Made by a program: the position numbers and the translations under genes
Shown: in pieces, positions 6,786 to 11,948 of the stretch
How the letters are laid out: every line of letters starts with the position of its first letter
How positions within the stretch are numbered: position 1 is the stretch's first letter
Assembly: GCA_002796025.1 (NCBI GenBank)
Contig: PCVQ01000044.1
Location: 29,798 to 41,745 of the forward strand
Direction of reading: 5' to 3'
Source: Candidatus Peregrinibacteria bacterium CG11_big_fil_rev_8_21_14_0_20_46_8
GTDB lineage: Bacteria > Patescibacteriota > Gracilibacteria > UBA1369 > UM-FILTER-53-11
Length of the DNA stretch: 11,948 bases
The notes under the pieces: model-generated
What the model was told of the DNA's origin: nothing
Databases searched by the model: none
What the model saw: only the letters and a program-made list of their open reading frames with translations

Positions 6786-7697
6786 TTGAACAATAACGTA
6801 CATATACCAGTTCTTTTACATCAGGTTCTTGCCTTTCTAAAGCCAACAAGTGGTGATGTGGTTCTCGATTGCACACTTGGGGCAGGGGGGCACGCAAAGG
6901 AGATAGCAAAACTCATTGGTCCAAATGGACATCTTTATGGCATCGACGCCGATGAGCGCAACTTATCCATTGCAAAAGAAAATCTCAAAGATATTTCGAA
7001 TATTACTTTTATTCACGATAATTTTGAGAATTTGGAAGAGATCGGTGAGCGTGTACTCAAAGAGCGCGGCGCTGTACACGGCATCCTTATGGATCTCGGC
7101 CTCTCTTCACTTCATATCGATCAGCCGGAGCGCGGTTTCTCACATCGCTTCGAAGGGCCGCTCGATATGCGCTTTGATCCCCGTCAGAACCTGACTGCAG
7201 CAGATATTGTAAATACCTATTCTATAAAAGATCTTCAGGAACTCTTTAGTACCTATTCACAAGAACGATATGCTCATCGAATTGCAAAACGTATTGCGGA
7301 CGACCGCCCCTTCACTACGACAAGCGAGCTTAAAAGTTCTATCGAAGCAAGTGTTCCGCTTGCCCCGCGTAGGCGGTGGCGAATTCCAGGGAGAAAAGGA
7401 GTACACCCTTCGGTCACACGAGTCTTTCAAGCCTTACGAATTGCCACCAATAGAGAGATAGAGGTGTTAGGCCATGGACTCCATGGTGCAGTGAATGTCT
7501 TAAGTCCGGGAGGCAGAATCGTAGTTATAAGTTACCACTCAGTTGAAGATCGGATTGTAAAGAATGTCTTCAGAGATGCAAAAAAGGAGGGACAGCTGGA
7601 ACTCCTTACAAAGAAGCCACTAGAAGCAGATACAGAAGAAACTGCCACGAATGTCCGGGCGCGAAGCGCAAAACTCCGCGCCGCTAGAAAAGTTTAA
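6786..7697 (+). CDS. rsmH: 16S rRNA (cytosine-1402-N4)-methyltransferase RsmH (MraW)
   Basis: SAM-dependent methyltransferase acting on C1402 in the 30S P site. The 303-aa protein shows the SAM site DCTLGAGGHA (28-37) and GIDAD (52-56), LMDLGLSS (101-108), ERGFSHRFEGPLDMRFD (115-131), HPSVTRVFQALRIATN (207-222), YHSVEDRIVKN (240-250) and the C-terminal NVRARSAKLRAA. The start is TTG at 6786: an in-frame stop lies at 6750, no ATG or GTG lies between, and the N-terminus (HIPVLLHQVL) matches the family immediately after it. A strong promoter lies upstream but no SD. In most bacteria this gene opens the dcw cluster after mraZ; here it is promoter-proximal and followed only by ftsL. Confidence 0.97.
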   Translation: MNNNVHIPVLLHQVLAFLKPTSGDVVLDCTLGAGGHAKEIAKLIGPNGHLYGIDADERNLSIAKENLKDISNITFIHDNFENLEEIGERVLKERGAVHGILMDLGLSSLHIDQPERGFSHRFEGPLDMRFDPRQNLTAADIVNTYSIKDLQELFSTYSQERYAHRIAKRIADDRPFTTTSELKSSIEASVPLAPRRRWRIPGRKGVHPSVTRVFQALRIATNREIEVLGHGLHGAVNVLSPGGRIVVISYHSVEDRIVKNVFRDAKKEGQLELLTKKPLEADTEETATNVRARSAKLRAARKV

Positions 7698-7708
7698 AAC
7701 GTAATATG

Positions 7709-7753
7709 TCTCTCGAGTGTGTGTTGTTTCGACCGCAGCATACACTCGAGAGA
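7709..7753 (+). repeat. 18-bp-stem hairpin between rsmH and ftsL
   Basis: Arms TCTCTCGAGTGT (7709-7720) and ACACTCGAGAGA (7742-7753) are perfectly complementary over 12 bp. Six further pairs (7721-7726 with 7736-7741, two of them G-U) close a 9-nt loop at 7727-7735. It begins 11 bp after the rsmH stop and ends 24 bp before the ftsL start. No T-tract follows on either strand, so it is not a standard intrinsic terminator. It could be a 3'-end stabiliser, an RNase processing site or a protein-binding palindrome; each arm also carries CTCGAG. Confidence 0.85.
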
Positions 7754-7777
7754 ATGCCAATAATCTAAGTAATTCAA

Positions 7778-8152
7778 ATGTCCCAACTTGTTCTCACTCA
7801 TCGTACTCGTCTCAGTAGAATCGTAGAACAACGCGGTTCACTCCCAATGACACTTCGAGTGGGAAAGTTTTTCCTCTTCTTCTCGTTAACATTTTTAATA
7901 GGGCTTATCAGTTTTTTGTATCTTTTGAAATTTACTGAAATTCATACGAAAGGATATGAGGTACGCAAACTGGAACTCCAACGTGATCAACTGTTGAGTG
8001 AACGTGAAGCACAACGAAAAGATATTGAATCGTTAAAATCACTTCAATCAATCCGCCAGGGAACGAGTTATCTCATTCCGGCGCGAAAAACAACATTTGT
8101 CCATCACGAAACAGGATTCGCCCTAGCGCCCAAAGCAGGCGGCTTACATTAG
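7778..8152 (+). CDS. ftsL: FtsL-like single-pass septum protein
   Basis: 124-aa bitopic protein with a basic cytoplasmic N-terminus (1-29), one strong transmembrane helix (about 30-51, FFLFFSLTFLIGLISFLYLL) and a coiled-coil stretch (about 56-92, rich in Glu/Arg/Leu), then a short tail. This is the size and topology of FtsL, the divisome subunit that pairs with FtsB/DivIC to activate FtsW-FtsI. FtsL sequences diverge greatly, so the call rests on topology and on its place directly after rsmH, the usual mraZ-rsmH-ftsL-ftsI order. A DivIC/FtsB-like protein cannot be excluded. The expected next gene, ftsI, is absent. No SD is visible before the ATG. Confidence 0.72.
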   Translation: MSQLVLTHRTRLSRIVEQRGSLPMTLRVGKFFLFFSLTFLIGLISFLYLLKFTEIHTKGYEVRKLELQRDQLLSEREAQRKDIESLKSLQSIRQGTSYLIPARKTTFVHHETGFALAPKAGGLH

Positions 8153-8160
8153 TTCATTAA

Positions 8161-8286
8161 ATCGAAAAGGTTCTCCAGAGATTATTGATTCCGACTTGGA
8201 GCACGCCGATCTACCTAGAGAGCAGGCGCTAGTCCTCTGTCCGGATTCATCGACGCCAGGCTGATCAGTAATCTCTCCTTTTCGAT
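8161..8286. ncRNA. Candidate structured RNA or large imperfect palindrome (about 126 nt)
   Basis: Terminal arms 8161-8170 and 8277-8286 pair perfectly (10 bp). After a 6-nt bulge (8171-8176), 8177-8190 pairs with 8263-8276 (14 bp including two G-U). Farther in, 8195-8199 pairs with 8256-8260, 8204-8210 with 8249-8255 (one mismatch), and a tip stem forms from 8217-8223 with 8228-8238. Almost the whole 126 nt therefore folds into one interrupted rod. It fills most of the gap between the ftsL stop and fbp. It does not show the conserved SRP RNA tip or tRNA features, and no T-tract follows. A 6S-like RNA, an fbp regulatory element or a decayed inverted-repeat element are possible; strand and transcription are unknown. 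Confidence 0.5.
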
Positions 8287-8307
8287 ATATGTTTGCAGAA
8301 ACTTTTT

Positions 8308-8316
8308 TGCTATTCT
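8308..8316 (+). promoter_or_regulatory. Extended -10 promoter of fbp
   Basis: TGCTATTCT: a TGn extension directly before the -10 hexamer TATTCT (8311-8316). No good -35 is seen at the right distance, which extended -10 promoters can tolerate. The expected start site falls at or within a nucleotide or two of the ATG at 8325, implying a leaderless message. The same TGCTAT word precedes the sigma-factor gene. Confidence 0.55.
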
Positions 8317-8324
8317 CCTTTGTG

Positions 8325-9236
8325 ATGATAACTCTTCACAACTTTCTTAAGCAGCAAAATTGCGATTCGCATTTAGCCCGCCTGATGGGCGAGGTTATAC
8401 CGGATGCGATGGTTAAAATTAGGGCGGCGATTGATGTGCAAACAGGAGAGTACGCGGGTACGGAGAATGTTTCCGGTGACCAGCAGCTCGCTTTAGATGT
8501 GCAGTGTAATGATATTATCAAGGCAGCTTGCCGCGATTCGGGTTTAGTACACTCATTTGCATCTGAAGAAGAGGAAGCGCAAGTTGCACTCCAGGAAGAT
8601 GCTCTTTTTACCGTATGCACCGACCCACTTGATGGCTCGTCTTTGGCAAATGTGAATTTTGCGGTCGGCACGATTGTTGGAGTGTATCCGGCAGGGGAGT
8701 TAAAGGGGAGAAGTGCAGGCGAACAAATTGCAGCATGCTTTGCGGTCTATGGTCCCCGCACCACGCTCATGCTGACCGTTGGCGATGGAACTCATGCCTT
8801 TACCTTAGCGCCGGACGGCAATTTTTATATTGAAAAAGAGCGCATCAAGATCCAGGAAGAAGCTAAATATTTTGCGCCGGGCAATCTACGTGCGGCAGCC
8901 GAGCGCGACGAATATCTTCAGCTTGTAAACTCTTGGATTAAAAAGAAGATGACACTGCGTTACTCCGGCGGTATGGTGCCGGACATTAATCATACCTTTA
9001 TAAAAGGCAGCGGGATATTTTGTTATCCCGGTTTCTCAGAAATGCCGCAGGGAAAGTTGCGCCTCCTCTTTGAATGCGCACCCATGGCGCAGCTCGTCGA
9101 GCAGGCTGGTGGCTTGGCACTCGATGGCGCAGCCCAGCCCATACTTAGCCAAAAAATAGAAGCGTACGCTCAGCCCACGCAGATTTTTATAGGTTCAAAG
9201 AAGACAGTTGAGGAAGCATGCAATAAAATGCTTTGA
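8325..9236 (+). CDS. fbp: Fructose-1,6-bisphosphatase, class I
   Basis: Hydrolyses fructose-1,6-bisphosphate to fructose-6-phosphate, the committed step of gluconeogenesis; Mg-dependent, cytosolic. From the ATG at 8325 the protein is 303 aa. Motifs: NVSGDQQLALDVQCNDII (48-65), SFASEEEE (77-84), the metal site DPLDGSS (100-106), RYSGGMVPDINHT (212-224), the GIFCYP segment (230-235) and GKLRLLFECAPMAQLVEQAGG (243-263) with the metal-ligand glutamate E250. It is class I rather than inositol monophosphatase because of the C-terminal LRLLFECAPMAQLVEQAGG block. An in-frame ATG at 8289 would add 12 hydrophobic residues, but the extended -10 lies between the two, so 8325 is preferred. It stands where ftsI would normally follow ftsL. 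Confidence 0.93.
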   Translation: MITLHNFLKQQNCDSHLARLMGEVIPDAMVKIRAAIDVQTGEYAGTENVSGDQQLALDVQCNDIIKAACRDSGLVHSFASEEEEAQVALQEDALFTVCTDPLDGSSLANVNFAVGTIVGVYPAGELKGRSAGEQIAACFAVYGPRTTLMLTVGDGTHAFTLAPDGNFYIEKERIKIQEEAKYFAPGNLRAAAERDEYLQLVNSWIKKKMTLRYSGGMVPDINHTFIKGSGIFCYPGFSEMPQGKLRLLFECAPMAQLVEQAGGLALDGAAQPILSQKIEAYAQPTQIFIGSKKTVEEACNKML

Positions 9237-9299
9237 ATTTTTGAGAATTGGTAATTGAGAATTATTTGAAATTTGTTATTTGTGCATTGGTTATTCCTT
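9236..9299. repeat. AT-rich degenerate short repeat after fbp
   Basis: TTGAGAATT occurs at 9241-9249 and 9255-9263 (14-bp period), surrounded by variants such as GGTAATTG, AATTTGTTATTTG and ATTGGTTATT. It fills most of the fbp to sigma-gene gap and runs into the sigma promoter. No hairpin terminator is visible in it. It looks like a decaying low-complexity tandem repeat. Confidence 0.5.
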
Positions 9300-9315
9300 T
9301 AGTTTCTGCTATCTT
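9287..9315 (+). promoter_or_regulatory. Extended -10 promoter of the sigma-factor gene
   Basis: TTGGTT (9287-9292), a 17-bp spacer, then TATCTT (9310-9315) preceded by TGC (9307-9309). The start site should be within a few bases of the ATG at 9325, so the message would be nearly leaderless. The layout closely mirrors the one before fbp. No dedicated ECF-type GGAACTT/TCTA pair was seen here. Confidence 0.55.
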
Positions 9316-9324
9316 TCTGCTTCC

Positions 9325-9897
9325 ATGGACGATAAATCCCGCAAATATAAGCTCATGGAGCAGCTTGTTGCTGAGGCTCAAAATGGCAATAGCGACTCTT
9401 TTGGGAAGCTTTATGACATGATGGTGGATCAAATTTACCGGTATGTCTACTACCGTGCCGGTAGTGAAGAGGCTGAAGATCTTACGGAATTAGTCTTTTT
9501 AAAGGCATGGGAGAATATTCATCAATATAAGAGCGGCAAAGCTAATTTTAGCGCCTGGATTTTTCGCATTGCGCACAACCTGGTAATCGATTTTTACCGG
9601 GAAACAAAGAATAACTATATCCAAGAGCTCGATGAGAATTTAGTAGATACGAGCATCGAGGCGAATACAGATCTGCGGGCTCACCGTTCACTGAATCGCG
9701 ATATTTTGTACGATGCTATGAAGGAGCTGAAAGACAATTACCGGCAGGTGTTGACCTTGAAGTATATTAACGGTTTTTCAAATGTAGAAATTGCAACAGT
9801 TTTAGATAAGAGTCAAGAAGCTCTGCGAATTCTCCAATTTCGGGCGCTCCGTAGTTTGCGAAAAATCTTAGAAGATAAAGGAATAACTAACCTATAA
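9325..9897 (+). CDS. ECF-type RNA polymerase sigma factor
   Basis: 190-aa alternative sigma factor containing only regions 2 and 4. Region 2 (about 25-95) includes FGKLYDMMVDQIYRYVYYRAG, AEDLTELVFLKAWENI and the -10-contacting FSAWIFRIAHNLVIDFYR. An acidic linker (about 96-125) leads to region 4 (about 128-182), with LKDNYRQVLTLKYINGFSNVEIATVLDKS and a helix-turn-helix followed by ALRILQFRALRSLRKIL. The ATG at 9325 gives the normal ECF N-terminus; the upstream TTG frame (9280) adds 15 hydrophobic codons that overlap the promoter. The downstream FecR-domain membrane protein, 58 bp away, is the probable anti-sigma partner. Promoter targets are unknown. Confidence 0.95.
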   Translation: MDDKSRKYKLMEQLVAEAQNGNSDSFGKLYDMMVDQIYRYVYYRAGSEEAEDLTELVFLKAWENIHQYKSGKANFSAWIFRIAHNLVIDFYRETKNNYIQELDENLVDTSIEANTDLRAHRSLNRDILYDAMKELKDNYRQVLTLKYINGFSNVEIATVLDKSQEALRILQFRALRSLRKILEDKGITNL

Positions 9898-9955
9898 ATA
9901 CGTAACGCAATCCTGCCTTTGCCGTATTAATCTACCGGAACTCAAACACACCCCC

Positions 9956-11908
9956 ATGTTATTTTCACTGTTTAATTCAGATAAGGAGAAAAAGCTCGAT
10001 GCTGCACTCAAAAAAATAGAGTTTGTGCGCCCTACCGAGGCACAAAAAAATCTTATGCGCAGCGATATTTTGCGCGCTATTTCAACTCAGCACCATCAAG
10101 AGTCATTAGGGTTTGCGCATCTGGTCCGCTCTATGAAAAAAATAGGTGCCGAAGTAACGCCCCATGTGCATTTTCGTGCAATGCTTCGCCAGAAACTTAT
10201 GGCTATTGCGGAATTTAGTACAAGGAACTTTACCCATGTGTTTGCACGCCTTTTTCACAATCATCGCAAGCTTTGGACAGGGAGCATTGCAGTCTTCTTT
10301 GCGTTTACTCTGATCTTCAACTTTGCACTGGATGTCGAACGTGCTGACGCCCAGTACCGTACCGTTTTGGAAGATGTCTTTGGCGAGGTAACAATTATTC
10401 GTAACGGACAGATTATTAAAGGTGAAAAGCAGCTGAACTTGCGCGCGGATGATGTGGTTCAGACCAGCGAAGGCTCATATGCGGTCATCCGCTACTTAGA
10501 TCAAAGCCTTACTCGTCTCGATGAGGGAACAAATGTAAAAATTTCCCGCCTTTTTATCGATTCCCAAAATACCTCAAGTACTATTGTGGATGTTATTTTA
10601 TATAAAGGTCGGATCTGGACGCGCGTCGTAAATTTGCATGACGAATCAGCACATTTTTCTGTGCGCGCACAAAATACGACTGCAGTTGCTAAAAAAAAGG
10701 CAGCCTTTGATGTGAGAATTGCCGATGACTTGAATGGAGGAGGTTCGAAAGTGAAGGTCTCTGCTATTGAGAATCAGGTCGATGTACAAGTTTCTACAAA
10801 GCAAAAGCTGGTTCAGACAACTTTATTAAAAGGTTATAGCGCAGAGACCACCGATGATAATTATTCTCAGCCAAAAATTAATAACGATGAGGATGAGGAA
10901 GAAGAAGAGCGTGAGTGGATTGCAACAAATCTCGTGAAGGATGCGGAATATATTGAAAATGTTAAAGAAGAGAGCAAAAAACAGCGTCTCGATAAAATTC
11001 CAAATGTATTGCAGGGTGCTGCAGAATCGACAGAGATAGCACTTACTTTCGATGATTTTGATAAGCAGATGAAAATTTTAGATGCAGCACTCCAAAAGCT
11101 GCCGCGCGCCGAACTCTTAATTGAGCGGGGACGTCACCGCAACGCAACCCGCCTGCTGCAGGAATTTGAAGCCGAGTTACAAACCTCGCTCGCATGGATT
11201 CAGAAATATGATTTGCAGTACCCATTGAAGGCCAATGCACTTAAGCGAAAAATGAATACGCTGCTTGCTGATGTTGAAAAGCAGCTCGCACTCTTGCTTC
11301 CCGATGATCCGGCATACGATGTTAAGCGCACCGTGAGTGAGGCAAAGGTATCTGTATCCAGCGGCTGGAAGGAGCGCGTCCAGCGCAAATTGGATCTTGC
11401 CGATACGATGCTCGAAGATGCACGCGATCTTTTAAAGAAAGGTGATAAGAAGCGAACGGCGGAACAAGTTGAACTATATAGCCAAATTATTGCAGACGTT
11501 GCCGCAGATGTGAAAGATGCACCAGAAGAGAATAGGGATGAGGTAATTAATGAAATTTTAGAGAGGAAGGCGCAGGAGTTAAAGACGCTTGAAGAAATTA
11601 GTGCTCCAAATGCCGACGAGCCCTTGATCGATGTACTCCTTCAGGCAATCGATCCCCAAGCAGATATTGATCAGAAGCTGCTCGAAACAAGTTTGCAAAA
11701 AACACTTTCCGAGGCAAAGGCACTAACTTTAGAAAAATTGAGCGAAGCTATTATTGAAGCCCAAAAACAGCCCGCTGCAGATGAAGCCATTCAGAAGATT
11801 GAAGATGTTGAGCTCAATGGAAAACAACTTCTGGATGTAGAGCTTTCTCCAACAAGCATTACCATTCAGAGTGGAGGAGATGTTGTGAATGTGCGTCAGG
11901 GGGAGTAG
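9956..11908 (+). CDS. Membrane-tethered FecR-domain, DUF5667-like protein; probable anti-sigma regulator
   Basis: 650-aa single-pass membrane protein. Residues 1-105 are a basic helical cytoplasmic domain with two similar patches (RPTEAQKNLMRSDILRAI, 25-42; TPHVHFRAMLRQKLMAIAE, 68-86). A transmembrane helix spans about 106-126. The FecR domain follows (about 140-300): GEVTIIRNGQ, LDEGTNVKISRL, YKGRIWTRVVNL, and FSVRAQNTTAVAKKKAAFDVRI in place of the usual ...TPTAVAAVRGTxFxV. An acidic patch (DEDEEEEERE, 311-320) leads into a long helical region. Residues about 453-520 (YDVKRTVSEAK...RKLDLADTMLEDARDLLKKGDKKRTAEQVELYSQ) resemble DUF5667. The cytoplasmic domain lacks the HxxxCxxC zinc anti-sigma motif. 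Position directly after an ECF sigma gene supports an anti-sigma or signal-transducing role; that role is inferred. The stop at 11906-11908 is intact, so the gene is complete. Confidence 0.88.
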   Translation: MLFSLFNSDKEKKLDAALKKIEFVRPTEAQKNLMRSDILRAISTQHHQESLGFAHLVRSMKKIGAEVTPHVHFRAMLRQKLMAIAEFSTRNFTHVFARLFHNHRKLWTGSIAVFFAFTLIFNFALDVERADAQYRTVLEDVFGEVTIIRNGQIIKGEKQLNLRADDVVQTSEGSYAVIRYLDQSLTRLDEGTNVKISRLFIDSQNTSSTIVDVILYKGRIWTRVVNLHDESAHFSVRAQNTTAVAKKKAAFDVRIADDLNGGGSKVKVSAIENQVDVQVSTKQKLVQTTLLKGYSAETTDDNYSQPKINNDEDEEEEEREWIATNLVKDAEYIENVKEESKKQRLDKIPNVLQGAAESTEIALTFDDFDKQMKILDAALQKLPRAELLIERGRHRNATRLLQEFEAELQTSLAWIQKYDLQYPLKANALKRKMNTLLADVEKQLALLLPDDPAYDVKRTVSEAKVSVSSGWKERVQRKLDLADTMLEDARDLLKKGDKKRTAEQVELYSQIIADVAADVKDAPEENRDEVINEILERKAQELKTLEEISAPNADEPLIDVLLQAIDPQADIDQKLLETSLQKTLSEAKALTLEKLSEAIIEAQKQPAADEAIQKIEDVELNGKQLLDVELSPTSITIQSGGDVVNVRQGE

Positions 11909-11948
11909 GGGAGACTAAGCACCGGAAAACAAACTCAGTACCCCTAAA

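Noticed and set aside
8161..8286. SRP (4.5S) RNA or tRNA
   Set aside because: The conserved SRP tip sequence and GNRA-type loop context are missing on both strands, and no acceptor/T-loop pattern fits a tRNA.
8289..8324. Upstream ATG start for fbp
   Set aside because: The extension is hydrophobic and unlike class I enzymes; the extended -10 lies inside it and the hairpin abuts it.
9280..9324. Upstream TTG start for the sigma factor
   Set aside because: Adds 15 hydrophobic residues atypical of ECF sigma factors and would place the start upstream of the promoter -10.
1..11948. TGA recoding (Gracilibacteria-type code)
   Set aside because: TGA terminates the 53-aa gene, the 245-aa gene and fbp at family-consistent ends, and Gly is encoded by GGN.

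Overview
The window looks like a chromosomal segment of a bacterium with a small, compact genome, probably of the Patescibacteria/CPR radiation (Peregrinibacteria or Peribacteria-like). This placement is an inference. It rests on the shortened HrcA, a COG2426-type membrane protein with the MIP...ESRLAIP signature, an ECF sigma factor paired with a FecR/DUF5667-like membrane protein, a minimal rsmH-ftsL remnant of the dcw cluster, and no recognisable Shine-Dalgarno sequence before any start. TGA is read as stop (several genes end in it) and Trp is TGG, so the code is standard. That argues against the Absconditabacteria/Gracilibacteria lineages that recode TGA. No mobile element, phage, CRISPR array, tRNA or rRNA was seen.

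Layout. Positions 11-4561 (minus strand) carry gap (glycolytic GAPDH), then the heat-shock block hrcA-grpE-dnaK, then a 53-residue zinc-ribbon protein too short for a normal ORF cutoff. hrcA and dnaK each have a CIRCE operator with a -10 box inside or at its edge, so HrcA should repress itself with grpE, and dnaK separately. Positions 4659-6013 (plus) carry an unrecognised 245-aa helical protein overlapping, by GTGA, a threonylcarbamoyl-AMP synthase. The convergent gene at 5996-6484 (minus) is a small COG2426 membrane protein. The only gene-free stretch of about 300 bp (6485-6785) is AT-rich and holds a near-consensus sigma70 promoter and two DnaA-box-like sites before rsmH.

Positions 6786-8152 (plus) hold rsmH and an FtsL-like protein. 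The cluster then breaks off: ftsI, mraY and mur genes do not follow, and mraZ does not precede. Large hairpins without T-tracts fill the gaps after rsmH (7709-7753) and after ftsL (8161-8286). Next come class I fructose-1,6-bisphosphatase (8325-9236), an ECF sigma factor (9325-9897) and a 650-aa single-pass membrane protein with an extracytoplasmic FecR domain and a DUF5667-like helical region (9956-11908).

Functionally the window combines protein quality control, central carbon metabolism (gap and fbp could both serve gluconeogenesis), translation fidelity (t6A synthesis, 16S rRNA methylation), a piece of the divisome and a probable sigma/anti-sigma envelope-signalling pair. The points most worth a second look are the sigma-FecR-DUF5667 pair, the long hairpin at 8161-8286, and the pattern of SD-less genes whose -10 boxes sit 6-9 nt before the start codon, which suggests leaderless transcripts.
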